Part shown: positions 35,069 to 43,343 of the stretch, piece after piece
Numbering within the stretch: the first letter of the stretch is position 1
Layout: each line of letters opens with the position of its first letter
Source: Pseudarthrobacter sp. SSS035
GTDB taxonomy: Bacteria; Actinomycetota; Actinomycetes; Actinomycetales; Micrococcaceae
NCBI RefSeq assembly: GCF_023273875.1
Contig: NZ_CP096882.1
Location: forward strand, 4,774,001 to 4,838,000
DNA length: 64,000 nt
Direction of reading: 5' to 3'
Position numbers and translations under genes: made by a program
The notes under the pieces: model-generated
What the model was told of the DNA's origin: nothing
What the model saw: the letters and a program-made list of their open reading frames with translations, nothing else
The model's database searches: none

Positions 35069-35458
35069 ATGACCGATAACCTTATCCATCTCCCTGCCAT
35101 CTACCTGCAGTCCTGCCGCGAAGCTCTCGCTCACGAACAAGCTCTCAGCCTTGAAGCATCTAACGGCTGGGCGCACGTGGACAGAGACGTGGTCCACGCG
35201 GAATGGGATGCAGTGTACCGGGACCTTGCCCGGAATCTCGACACCAGCGACCCTATGGACGCGGCCAGCCAGGATCTGATTCGGAAGCATTACAACGTAG
35301 CCTGCCTGTTCTACACACCCAGCAAGGAGGCCTACATAGGCATGGCACTGTTCTACGAAGAGAACAAAGAATTGAACGCCTTTCATGCCACTTATCATCC
35401 AGGCCTGGTGGCATTCCTTAACGTTGCTATCCGTGCGTATTCGGCCCGGAACTTGTGA
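35069..35458 (+). CDS. TipAS-domain-like protein
   Basis: 129 residues resembling the antibiotic-recognition (TipAS) domain without a MerR DNA-binding part. Signature stretches are VHAEWDAVYRDLARNL, QDLIRKHYNVACLFYTPSKE and GMALFYEENKELNAFHATYH, followed by PGLVAFLNVAIRAY. Free-standing TipAS-like proteins may bind peptide antibiotics or haem-like ligands. ATG at 35069 has AGGAA at the right distance. It is co-directional with the XRE-controlled flavoprotein and membrane protein and probably belongs to the same unit. Confidence 0.75.
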   Translation: MTDNLIHLPAIYLQSCREALAHEQALSLEASNGWAHVDRDVVHAEWDAVYRDLARNLDTSDPMDAASQDLIRKHYNVACLFYTPSKEAYIGMALFYEENKELNAFHATYHPGLVAFLNVAIRAYSARNL

Positions 35459-35856
35459 CGGACAGGCAGCTCTCCCACCGAGCTAAATAATGCTGAATCT
35501 CAGGTATCTCCGTCCCATGACCAGCAACGACCGTAGGCCTTTAAAAAGGTCCCTGTAAACGTGGGACGAGTTCAGCAGCCGACGCGGTGCTGTCGGAGAT
35601 TTGGACTGAGGAAGCTCAGCGGCATCCCGGCCGCATCGCCCAGGTCATTATCCAGCACGCACGAGGTGAACCGATGGCTACCTAGTGTCGGTCCAGCAAC
35701 CATCTTCCGAGCTAGGGACCAACTCATGGACTGTACCGGTTGCACTCATCGCAGCCGTATTCACCCGCAACATTTTCCTCAGTTATTTCAAACACAAGGA
35801 ACGCCTTGCTCCCTGCACAGGACCGGCCCTCGTCGCCCGGATCGAGGCACTGGAAA
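35459..35856. other. No intact gene; possible truncated plus-strand fragment
   Basis: The plus strand near 35720-35856 encodes VALIAAVFTRNIFLSYFKHK followed by ERLAPCTGP. The end of this stretch is cut by the Tn3 remnant. A similar YFRHKERLA phrase occurs at 34943-34972, with 20 of 27 bases the same. No family is recognised and no start is evident. Confidence 0.35.
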
Positions 35857-36038
35857 TGGTACCGCAGGAGACACAGCTGGACGGCAAAGCCCAGCCTGTT
35901 CGCTTCTCCGCCACGTTGCCGGATCAACGACATGTCGGCATCACTGAGGGTGTACTGGGCGGCCAGCTCTTCGTCGTCAGTGGGCAGGGCCAGGACCTGG
36001 CAACGCTCGGCTGCCGTGAGAAGGGGGCGAAGGGCCAA
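35857..36038 (-). pseudogene. N-terminal fragment of a second Tn3-family transposase
   Basis: From ATG at 36038 about 60 residues match the start of a different Tn3 TnpA lineage: MALRPLLTAAERCQVLALPT, EELAAQYTLSDADMSLIRQR and NRLGFAVQLCLLRY. The match ends abruptly at about 35857. The remaining 900 or so residues are gone. It is paired with the resolvase pseudogene upstream, so this was once a separate Tn3-like element. Confidence 0.78.
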
Positions 36039-36113
36039 TTCAGAAAGTCCTTATCCAACAAGTGGGTTTGCCGCGAGGACATGCCGTTCTTCCGCGCAGA
36101 GGAAGGACGCAGC

Positions 36114-36687
36114 TCATGGTTTGGCCAGGTGCCGGTAAATCGTAGGCCGGGTGACGCCGAACTCCCGGGCGATGTGTTCAACGGTGTGGGCCCGTTTCCA
36201 GTCGGGGCCCTTTTCGTCATACATTTCGTGGGCCAGCTTGACCTGGCGCGGGCCGAGTTTTGGTTTCTGCCCGCCGGTCCGGCCCGGCGCACGGGCGGCG
36301 GCCAGCCCGTCACGGGTCCGTTCGGACATCAGGGCGTGTTCGAAGTCGGCGATCGAGCCGAGGATCTGGAAGAACATCCGCCCGACGGCTGTGGACGTGT
36401 CGATGCCCTGGTCCAGGACCACCAGGTCCACGCCGCCTTCCTGCAGCGTTTTGGACAAATCGATGAGGTTTTCCAACGATCGCCCGAGCCGGTCGAGTTT
36501 GGTGACGACGAGCTGATCGCCGGGCCGGCTGGCCGAGAGCAGCGCCTTGTCGAGTTCGGGCCTGCCGGGCCAGCTTCCCCGATGCTGTGTCGAGGAAGAT
36601 CTGCTCGCAGCCGGCCGCGCGAAGGGCGTCGTGCTGGGCTTCGGGGTGCTGATCGCGTGTTGAGACACGTCCGTATCCGATTCGCAT
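36114..36687 (-). pseudogene. Serine resolvase with a +1 frameshift
   Basis: The N-terminal part from ATG 36687 reads MRIGYGRVSTRDQHPEAQHD and FLDTASGKLAR. After this, one extra base near 36570 throws the frame out. The rest, RPELDKALLSASRPGDQLVV, KLDRLGRSLENLIDL, FFQILGSIADFEHALMSERT and the helix-turn-helix EHIAREFGVTRPTIYRHL, continues in the other frame to 36114. Restoring one base would give a normal resolvase of about 190 residues. It lies directly upstream of the second tnpA fragment. Confidence 0.85.
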
Positions 36688-36834
36688 TCCCGAAACGTAT
36701 CCCAACCAGGTTGTACGTTACGTAGGCGGGTACACGGGAAGCATTACAAAATGAGCCGCGTGGTTCCGCCAATTTCCCAACCCCTTGGAGTGTCGTGCGA
36801 ACGATCGTTAGCCGACTCCGCTAACAGGCTCACC

Positions 36835-36866
36835 GTCGGATATTTCACTAATTCACAAGCCACCCC
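36835..36866 (+). repeat. 32-bp dispersed repeat, copy 1
   Basis: Starts GTCGGATATTTCACTAATTC and ends AGCCACCCC. Identical to 50866-50897 and one base different from 38018-38049, all in the same orientation. It resembles a solo insertion-sequence end. Confidence 0.8.
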
Positions 36867-36940
36867 TATGTGAGGACGCTATGCCTTTGGCGGGGACGAT
36901 GGTGGTGCGACCGTCGTTGTCGGGCGGCGAGTTCGAATCT

Positions 36941-37561
36941 TCAGCTGATTGGGCCCGCGCCGGTACCCCCTGTGGAGGTCGGCGGCGCAGCCAGGTACCC
37001 GAGGACGGTGACAGCGGCGATGAGAATGAGTGGCAAGACCGAGGTGACGAGCGCGATTTCACCTCGCGGCAACGCATATGACAGCCAGATCAATTGGCAG
37101 AACAGGTAAAGGAGCACCCCGCCGAACGACAAACCCGGCGGACGCCCGAAGCGACGTATCTGAAGGAGCTGCACCATCCATCCGACGAAGCTCGGCAGGA
37201 TCGTGATCACGCCGAAGAGTACGGGAACAGGTGCCGCCAATAGAGCAACGGCCGCGATCACGAGCGGTGCCGTCAGCTGGGCGGGAATGTTCCGGCCGTT
37301 TGCGCGCGCGATGAGAACGATCACGAATGTGGACACGGTCGCCGATACGGTGTTCGGTATGACGACCGTGATCTGCTCGGTGATGCATCCATACACCGCC
37401 CATGCCGCGTTGGCTGTCAGCAGCGCCCGCCATGGCAGAATCGAGAGTCCGGACACGTTCCTACGTCGCAGGAGTGCAATGGCCTGCGGAAGAGCCATCA
37501 CGGACGACAGCACGCACGCTGTCCACCCTGACCACATGGAAATCTCAATCCACAATGACAT
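36941..37561 (-). CDS. SWEET/PQ-loop-type membrane transporter
   Basis: About 206 residues with seven hydrophobic helices and two PQ-loop/MtN3-like units: VMALPQAIALLRRRNVSGLS with WRALLTANAAWAVYGCIT in the first half, and LPSFVGWMVQLLQIRRFGRP with LFCQLIWLSYALPRGEIALV in the second. PQ-loop proteins of this size are sugar or amino-acid facilitators. ATG at 37561 is chosen for AGGAA seven bases upstream; the frame extends to 37618. It stands alone on the minus strand between remnants, and its cargo is unknown. Confidence 0.7.
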   Translation of the reverse strand: MSLWIEISMWSGWTACVLSSVMALPQAIALLRRRNVSGLSILPWRALLTANAAWAVYGCITEQITVVIPNTVSATVSTFVIVLIARANGRNIPAQLTAPLVIAAVALLAAPVPVLFGVITILPSFVGWMVQLLQIRRFGRPPGLSFGGVLLYLFCQLIWLSYALPRGEIALVTSVLPLILIAAVTVLGYLAAPPTSTGGTGAGPIS

Positions 37562-37721
37562 TAGTATTCCTATCGAAAATCTATGGTTCCTCATCCGCGG
37601 CGAGCGAAGGGATGTCATTTCGGATCACGCTTACGACGCTTGCCCTCGCCACTTCGGGAATACACACCGCGCTAATGGGCGGCTAATCCTCGGTACGCAC
37701 GAGGCGAAGTGTCATCTGCCT

Positions 37722-37868
37722 ACAGCTGTAGAACGGGTGCTTGACGGTGCCGAGCTGCTCGACGAGCGGGTCACGAACCTGCTTCGAGCGGCCTCGGACG
37801 GCCTCGAAAGCGCGTACATCGTTCGTTCGGATGAAGAACGGTCGAGGGTGGGGTTGGTGGGCACCTAG
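37722..37868 (+). pseudogene. Possible C-terminal remnant of an unknown protein
   Basis: The plus strand encodes TAVERVLDGAELLDERVTNL, LRAASDGLESAYIVRSDEE and RSRVGLVGT, then a stop (37866-37868) inside the hairpin at 37865-37907. It is helical and acidic, with a protein-like composition but no recognised family or start. It is convergent with the fae remnant, so the hairpin would end both. Confidence 0.35.
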
Positions 37869-37907
37869 CTGGCACCGGGTCCTTGATGCGGACCCGGTGC
37901 CAGCTAG
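37865..37907. terminator. Perfect 18-bp hairpin, probable bidirectional terminator
   Basis: Arms CTAGCTGGCACCGGGTCC and GGACCCGGTGCCAGCTAG pair perfectly around a 7-nt loop. It lies just past the end of the fae remnant (minus strand) and overlaps the stop of a possible plus-strand remnant. No long T run is present on either side. Confidence 0.65.
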
Positions 37908-37910
37908 ACA

Positions 37911-38016
37911 GTAATACTGGCCTGCGTAGAAGGTGTGTGTGAGGAGATCGCGTTGTTTGACCAGGTCCTGCCGTTCGCCCTCGGAACGGTTGCTTCCCGG
38001 ACTGCACGGCCGGTAG
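37911..38016 (-). pseudogene. C-terminal remnant of a second fae
   Basis: Minus-strand codons give RSEGERQDLVKQRDLLTHTF followed by YAG. This aligns with the end of the intact Fae at 22612-23148 (RSEHEHLDLLEHRETLTHPF, then YGGR). Upstream AVREAT continues the match in another frame, so a frameshift is present. The homology stops exactly where the 32-bp repeat begins at 38018. A terminator-like hairpin follows, as it does after the intact gene. Confidence 0.72.
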
Positions 38017-38017
38017 C

Positions 38018-38049
38018 GTCGGATATTTCACTAATTCACCAGCCACCCC
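38018..38049 (+). repeat. 32-bp dispersed repeat, copy 2
   Basis: Starts GTCGGATATTTCACTAATTC and ends AGCCACCCC, with one base different from the other two copies (ACCAGCC instead of ACAAGCC). It abuts the fae remnant and lies between it and the aldehyde dehydrogenase remnant. Confidence 0.8.
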
Positions 38050-38112
38050 GTCTTTACGGGAATCTGCCGCTGACTGCTTTCCGGCAGAATCCGGTATGAC
38101 CGGTCTGCCGAT

Positions 38113-38395
38113 CTAGCGGGCGTAGGGGTCGGCGATGCCGATGTACTGCGTGTAGAGGTATTCCTCGATGCCCGCGAGGCCGCCTTCACGTCCGAGGCCG
38201 GACTGCTTGACGCCGCCGAACGGTGCGGCCGCGTTGGAAAATGACGCCGGCGTTCAGGACGAGCATGCCGGTCTCGAGGCGTTCGCCCATCCGGATGCCG
38301 CGGTTCAGATCCTTCGTGAAGACGTACGCCACCAGCCCGTACTCGGTGCTGTTGGCCAGGCGGATGGCCTCGTCTTCGGTGTCGAAGGTAGTTCG
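38113..38395 (-). pseudogene. C-terminal remnant of a GabD-type aldehyde dehydrogenase
   Basis: The minus strand encodes FDTEDEAIRLANSTEYGLVA, YVFTKDLNRGIRMGERLETG and MLVLNAGVI. After a frameshift near 38245 it continues with AAPFGGVKQSGLGREGGLAG and IEEYLYTQYIGIAD to a stop at 38113. This is the last quarter of an aldehyde dehydrogenase resembling the one at 24697-26151. With the neighbouring fae remnant it is a relic of a second copy of that operon. Confidence 0.8.
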
Positions 38396-38520
38396 GAGGA
38401 CGGACCTCCGCTCCCGCTGCATGAATTTGGCGCATCTTCGCCTGTCCCGCAACCGCGCGGCCGCCGGATTCGACGACCGCGCGAAAGCAACTCACGGTGT
38501 GGGGGGTTTCGAAGGGATTC

Positions 38521-39939
38521 CTAGTAGATGGCTTTGATTTCCAGGAATTCTTCGAATGCGTAGACTCCGCCTTCGCGGCCAATCCCGGACTTCTTGAAGC
38601 CTCCGAAGGGGACATCAGGTGTGGCCTTTGAGCCGTTAATCGACACTTGTCCGGTCCGGATGCTGCGTGCAACGTCGACGGCGCTGTCATGGTTTGTTGA
38701 CCAGACTGCTCCGCCCAGCCCATAGGATGAATCGTTGGCGATGTCGATTGCTTCCTGAACCGAGTCGTAGGCGAGAATCACCAGGACGGGACCGAAGACT
38801 TCCTCCTGTGCGATGGGCATGGATGTCGTAATGCCACTGAAGACGGTTGGTCGCACGAAATAGCCGTGCTCTGTTCCGTCTGGTCGTCCTGCACCTCCGG
38901 TCAGCAGGACGGCACCGTCGTCTATGGCCTTTGAAATATGTGCACGCACACGCTCCAGCTGGATTTCGGAAACAACCGGCCCGATTTGAGTGCTGCGATC
39001 GGTGGGGGAACCAACAGTGAACGACTCGGCGGCGGCGACTGCCAGCGACTCAACTTCGGAGAGCCGGTCGCGCGGTACAACAAGCCGTGTGTGAGCGCAA
39101 CAAGTTTGGCCCGAGTTGCTGTAGCAATCCGCGACGGTTGCGGCGACCGCTGCGGAAAGATCCGCGTCGGGCAACACCACACTTGCTGATTTTCCACCCA
39201 ACTCAAGCGTCACCCGTTTGACATCCGCCGCGCCAAGCGCGGCCACCCTGGTTCCAGCACCCGTCGATCCGGTAAACGAAAGAAGGTTGACGAGCGGGTG
39301 GGTAGCCATCGGTTCGCCCGCCTCAGGTCCGTATCCTGTTACCAGATTGAATACGCCAGCAGGAAGGCCGACTTCCTGGATAATCTCGGCGAGCACGAAG
39401 ATGCATAGCGGAGCCACCTCGGACGGCTTCAGAACGACGGTGCAACCAGTGGCCAGGGCCGGCGCCAGCTTCGCTGCCACCTGCACCAGCGGGTAGTTCC
39501 ACGGCGTAATTGCTCCTACAACTCCGACAGGTTCCTTGCGGATCAGGGTTGATGCGTTGTATTGCTCCTCGAAATTGAAATCGCGAAGTGCTTTCTCGCT
39601 GTCGCGAAAATACGTGATGGTGGATCCGACGTGAACGTTCTCAGAGAATGTGATGGGTGTGCCGACCTCGCTCGTGATCAGCGCGGCGATCTCGTCCTTC
39701 CTGGCCTCGATCCCGTCTGCAATGGCACCCAGGAAGTCGGCCCGCACACCAGCGTCCGTCGCTGCCCAACCTGGGTATGCCCGATTCGCCGCCTGAACTG
39801 CCCCATCGATGTCCTGCGCCGAGCCGGCGGGAACCACCCCTGTGACCTGTTCGGTGGCTGGGTCGATGACGTCAATTGTTGTGGCGGTGCTGGGGCTGGT
39901 CCAGGAACCGTCGATGAAAAACTTGTCACGCACGATCAT
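38521..39939 (-). CDS. NAD(P)-dependent aldehyde dehydrogenase
   Basis: 472 residues, full length. Motifs: TPWNYP (145-150), Glu246 in LELGGKSASV, catalytic Cys280 in NSGQTCCAHTRL and EEVFGPV. It is more like broad-specificity (betaine- or hydroxy-aldehyde type) enzymes than the GabD-type copy at 24697. ATG at 39939 follows AGGAGA. It is 159 bp downstream of the FAD/Fe-S dehydrogenase gene on the same strand, with a hairpin at 40073-40096 between them, and probably oxidises an aldehyde from the osmolyte/N-compound pathway. Confidence 0.92.
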   Translation of the reverse strand: MIVRDKFFIDGSWTSPSTATTIDVIDPATEQVTGVVPAGSAQDIDGAVQAANRAYPGWAATDAGVRADFLGAIADGIEARKDEIAALITSEVGTPITFSENVHVGSTITYFRDSEKALRDFNFEEQYNASTLIRKEPVGVVGAITPWNYPLVQVAAKLAPALATGCTVVLKPSEVAPLCIFVLAEIIQEVGLPAGVFNLVTGYGPEAGEPMATHPLVNLLSFTGSTGAGTRVAALGAADVKRVTLELGGKSASVVLPDADLSAAVAATVADCYSNSGQTCCAHTRLVVPRDRLSEVESLAVAAAESFTVGSPTDRSTQIGPVVSEIQLERVRAHISKAIDDGAVLLTGGAGRPDGTEHGYFVRPTVFSGITTSMPIAQEEVFGPVLVILAYDSVQEAIDIANDSSYGLGGAVWSTNHDSAVDVARSIRTGQVSINGSKATPDVPFGGFKKSGIGREGGVYAFEEFLEIKAIY

Positions 39940-40072
39940 GATCGTTCACTCTCTCCTTTGGGCAGGGTCATTTTCACTACGGCGGGTGCGCCGTTTTCGA
40001 GAGATGTTTCCTTTTCTTATTACTGCTGAACAGACCCGATTCAGTGATCCGTGGACGTCAGCTGCTGGTTTT

Positions 40073-40096
40073 CCCCGGCGTTTAACTGGGCCGGGG
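40073..40096 (-). terminator. Short hairpin between the FAD/Fe-S gene and the aldehyde dehydrogenase gene
   Basis: Perfect 7-bp GC-rich arms CCCCGGC and GCCGGGG with a 10-nt loop, a few bases past the stop of the 960-residue gene. It lacks a U tract in the transcribed direction; it may be a weak terminator or an mRNA-stability element. Confidence 0.45.
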
Positions 40097-40098
40097 AG

Positions 40099-42981
40099 TC
40101 ACTTCGTCTCCAATTCGGTGGTCGGGTGCTGCTGCGTCGGGTTCGGCGTCTTCTGGTCAAGTGCCAGTTTCAGCACTTCGGCCAGGTGACGGGCGTTGAC
40201 TCCGGTGCCCTGCGTCACCTGTGTACGGCATGAGAAACCGTCGGCGAGCACGAGCGTGGCTTCGTCTTTCGTTCGTACCTTGGGGAAGAGTTCGCGTTCT
40301 CCCAGGGCCTGCGAGACGTCCCAGTGCCCGGGCTCGAAACCAAAATTGCCTGCGAGTCCGCAGCAGCCGGAGCCGATGATGTCAGTGTCCACTCCCAGCT
40401 TCTGCAGCACGGCCTTGTCCGGGTTATAGGAGCCCTTCGCTTCCTGGTGGCAGTGCACCTGGGAGATGGCCTTAGCGTTGATTTCGCCGAACGGCCAGGG
40501 TCCGCGGTGGGCCGCCACGATGTCCGCCAGGGTCACGACCTGGCGGGCGAGCTTGGCGGCTCGGGGGTCATCGGGCAACAGTTCGGTGATCTCGTCCGTG
40601 AGCATGACGGTGCAGGACGGCTCGAGCCCGATGATGGGCATGTTGCCGTCCAGGGCCGGACCCAACGAGTCCAGGGTCTGCGAAATAATCCGCTTGGCCA
40701 TGTCCAGCTGTCCGGTGGAGTGCCACGTCAGCCCGCAACACACCTGGCCATCCGGGAGGATCACGCGGTATCCCATCGCCTCAAGGACCTCGACCGAGGC
40801 CTGACCCACCTCAGGGGAATTGAAGTTGTTGAACGTGTCCGGCCACAGCATCACGGTGGGTCGTTCGGGACCGGCCGTTGCCGGCGCACCCGAAGTTTTT
40901 TCCTGTGCCCGGGCACGGGTTGCAAACCACTTCCGTAGGGTTTGGGGTGCGAAGTGGATCATGCGGCGCTTGGGCTCGATGCCAGCCAGGCGTTTGACCA
41001 GCTCTTCGACCGGGCGGAATCCAAGTGTCCAGTTGGCTAATCGGGCGGTGCCCGGGACAGCCTCAAGCAGGCGGGATGTCAGCGGTAGCCATCCCATTGC
41101 GTAGTGGGCCATGGGGCGGATGCGGCCCTTGTAGTGGTGATGGAGGAATTCGGCCTTGTATGTGGACATATCGACGTTCACGGGGCATTCAGTGGAGCAG
41201 GCCTTGCAGGACAAGCACAGGTCCAGTGCCTCCAGAGTTTCCTTGGATCGCCAACCATCAGTCACTGACTCCCCGCGTAACATCTCCCCCAGGGCGCGCG
41301 CCCGCCCGCGGGTGGAGTGGACCTCGTCCCGTGTCACCTGGTAGGAGGGGCACATGGAGCCCACATCGGAGCGGCAGAGCCCCACACCTACGCAGCGGTT
41401 TGTGGCGCCTGCGAATGATCCGCTGTCATGGCTGAAGGCGTGTACCGGGGTCAGTTCGAAGGTTCGGTTTCCGGGACCGGGACGGATGCCCTGGTCGATG
41501 GGCTCCGGGTTAACGAGTACGCCCGGGTTAAAGAAGTTCTCCTTATCGAAGATGTTTTTGAATTGTGCGAAGGCCTTCAGCGCTTCCGCGGAGTAGATCA
41601 AGGGCAGCAGTGCCGAACGTGCGCGCCCATCACCGTGTTCACCGGACACAGACCCGCCATAGCGGGCCACCAGTGCGGCCGCCTCCTCGATGAACGTCCG
41701 GTAGCCGAGGACGCCTTCCTCTGATCCGAGGCTGAAATCGATCCGAATGTGCACGCAGCCTTCGCCGAAGTGGCCGAACGGTATGCCGCGCAGCCCATGT
41801 GAGTCCATGATTTTGTACAGGTCGCGCAGATAGTCTGCCAGGTGCTCCGGGGGTACAGCCGAGTCCTCCCAGCCGGGCCAGGCCTCGCCGCCGTCGGGTA
41901 GCCGGGTGACGATGCCCGCCCCCGCCTCACGGATGCGCCACAGCGCACGCGCCTGATTGGTCTCCGTCACGACAACAGAGTCGACGATGCGCCCGTCGCG
42001 GACCAGCTCGTCAACCAGCGCCCGGGCCGCGTCACCGGCCTCGGCGGGGGTTTCTGCTCCGACCTCCACGTACAGCCAGCCTCCGCCGTCGGGCAACTCG
42101 GAACCTGCCGTCTCTTGGCCGGGCCGTGTACGCAGGGCGGCCAGCAGGTCAGCCCCCATTCCTTCGACCGTGTACACGCCAGGGCGTCGCAGAAGAGGTG
42201 CAGCGCCGGCGGCCCCGAAGACATCGGAGAATCCGAGGACGGCCAGCGCCGTGGCCCGCGGACGCTCGACGAGCCTGACTGTCAGCTCGGTGATGATCCC
42301 GCAGGTTCCTTCGGTTCCCGCCATGGCTTTGGCCACGTTGAAGCCATTCTCGGGGAGCAGATGATGCAACCCGTATCCCGATACTTGGCGGGCGAATTGC
42401 CCAAGTTCAGTCCTCAGGATGCCCAGGTGCTCGTCTCGGAGCCGTTCGAGCTGGTCCGCGATCACCGGGTCGCTGCAGTTGTCGGAGCCGACCTCAATCT
42501 CTCGCCCGTCAGCCAGCATGAGCTTGAGGGAGACGATGTTGTCCGCGGCAGTGCCCCAGGCAACGGAGTGGGAGCCACAGGCGTTATTGGCGAACATGCC
42601 ACCGACGGTGCAGCGCGAGTGCGTTGAAGGGTCGGGCCCATAGGTGAGCCCGAACTCTCCTGCCGCGTCCCGCAGCGTGTCGCACACGACTCCCGGGCGG
42701 ATCCGTGCCGTGCGGGCCTCGGGGTCAATGGCGAGGATCTGATTGAAGTAGCGGCTGGTATCGATGATGAGTCCGTCGCCGATCGCGTTTCCGGCCACGG
42801 AGGTCCCACCCCCTCGGCATACGACGGACCAACCGCGTTCCTTCGCGACGGACAGGGCATCGCGGATCTCCTCTACGGAGCGGGGCTCAACAACGGCCGC
42901 GGGTACGCGCCGGTATATCGAGGCGTCCGAAACGTAGGCAACGCGTGTGGTGAGGTCCTCTCGCAGGGCGACGGGGGTCAT
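40099..42981 (-). CDS. FAD-binding and Fe-S-binding dehydrogenase (D-lactate/glycolate type)
   Basis: 960 residues combining a GlcD-like flavoprotein with a GlcF-like iron-sulfur part, as in actinobacterial D-lactate or D-2-hydroxyacid dehydrogenases. FAD-site motifs are VCRGGGTSVAGNAIGDGLII and GGMFANNACGSHS. The C-terminal oxidase half has FGHFGEGCVHIRID. Two 4Fe-4S clusters follow (CVGVGLCRSDVGSMCPSY and CLSCKACSTECPVNVD), with CCG-type motifs (VCCGLTWHSTG and CCGLAGNFGFE). It passes electrons from a 2-hydroxyacid to the respiratory chain. ATG at 42981 has AGGAG. A 16-bp perfect hairpin lies at 42996-43031 in its leader. Confidence 0.93.
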   Translation of the reverse strand: MTPVALREDLTTRVAYVSDASIYRRVPAAVVEPRSVEEIRDALSVAKERGWSVVCRGGGTSVAGNAIGDGLIIDTSRYFNQILAIDPEARTARIRPGVVCDTLRDAAGEFGLTYGPDPSTHSRCTVGGMFANNACGSHSVAWGTAADNIVSLKLMLADGREIEVGSDNCSDPVIADQLERLRDEHLGILRTELGQFARQVSGYGLHHLLPENGFNVAKAMAGTEGTCGIITELTVRLVERPRATALAVLGFSDVFGAAGAAPLLRRPGVYTVEGMGADLLAALRTRPGQETAGSELPDGGGWLYVEVGAETPAEAGDAARALVDELVRDGRIVDSVVVTETNQARALWRIREAGAGIVTRLPDGGEAWPGWEDSAVPPEHLADYLRDLYKIMDSHGLRGIPFGHFGEGCVHIRIDFSLGSEEGVLGYRTFIEEAAALVARYGGSVSGEHGDGRARSALLPLIYSAEALKAFAQFKNIFDKENFFNPGVLVNPEPIDQGIRPGPGNRTFELTPVHAFSHDSGSFAGATNRCVGVGLCRSDVGSMCPSYQVTRDEVHSTRGRARALGEMLRGESVTDGWRSKETLEALDLCLSCKACSTECPVNVDMSTYKAEFLHHHYKGRIRPMAHYAMGWLPLTSRLLEAVPGTARLANWTLGFRPVEELVKRLAGIEPKRRMIHFAPQTLRKWFATRARAQEKTSGAPATAGPERPTVMLWPDTFNNFNSPEVGQASVEVLEAMGYRVILPDGQVCCGLTWHSTGQLDMAKRIISQTLDSLGPALDGNMPIIGLEPSCTVMLTDEITELLPDDPRAAKLARQVVTLADIVAAHRGPWPFGEINAKAISQVHCHQEAKGSYNPDKAVLQKLGVDTDIIGSGCCGLAGNFGFEPGHWDVSQALGERELFPKVRTKDEATLVLADGFSCRTQVTQGTGVNARHLAEVLKLALDQKTPNPTQQHPTTELETK

Positions 42982-42995
42982 TTCTTCTCCTACTG

Positions 42996-43031
42996 TGCGG
43001 TGACAGCTGGGTGCTCCCAGCTGTCACCGCA
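42996..43031 (-). promoter_or_regulatory. Perfect 16-bp hairpin in the 5' leader of the FAD/Fe-S gene
   Basis: Arms TGCGGTGACAGCTGGG and CCCAGCTGTCACCGCA around a 4-nt loop. It ends about 15 bp before the ATG at 42981, next to the ribosome site. No U tract follows, so a mere terminator is less likely than an operator or a translation-controlling stem. Confidence 0.6.
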
Positions 43032-43136
43032 GCGATTGTCAGGGTGATAATTTTTGGCCGGCTGTCCGTCCGTTTCGGGCGGCCGAACGTCATGGGCGCG
43101 GCCATTACGAGCGCAGTGACACCATTCGGGCGACCA

Positions 43137-43343
43137 TTACAGTGATCGACACGGCAGAACTTCCCGTCGTATCCCAGGTCCGCCCGAAGGAAATAGGGGC
43201 TGACGAAGCTCTACGGGAGTAGCAACTCCACGTCTCCGATCTGGCTGTCTCCTGCCATTTCTGGTTCGGACCACTCTCGTGAACGCCATAGCCTCCGGTG
43301 TATGGCGCATGTCCTGTCCACGGCTGGGGGTGTCGGTGTTCAT
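43137..43343 (-). CDS. Possible small ORF coupled to the DUF6282 gene
   Basis: 68 residues from ATG at 43343, which overlaps the DUF6282 stop (ATGA). The sequence (MNTDTPSRGQDMRHTPEAM, then a basic Arg-rich tail) has no recognised family, and the tail looks frameshifted. Real expression is uncertain; the only support is the overlap. Confidence 0.25.
   Translation of the reverse strand: MNTDTPSRGQDMRHTPEAMAFTRVVRTRNGRRQPDRRRGVATPVELRQPLFPSGGPGIRREVLPCRSL

Noticed and set aside
35685..36725. A 346-codon plus-strand frame
   Set aside because: Most of it is antisense to the resolvase pseudogene and the tnpA fragment, and its composition is that of a shadow frame.
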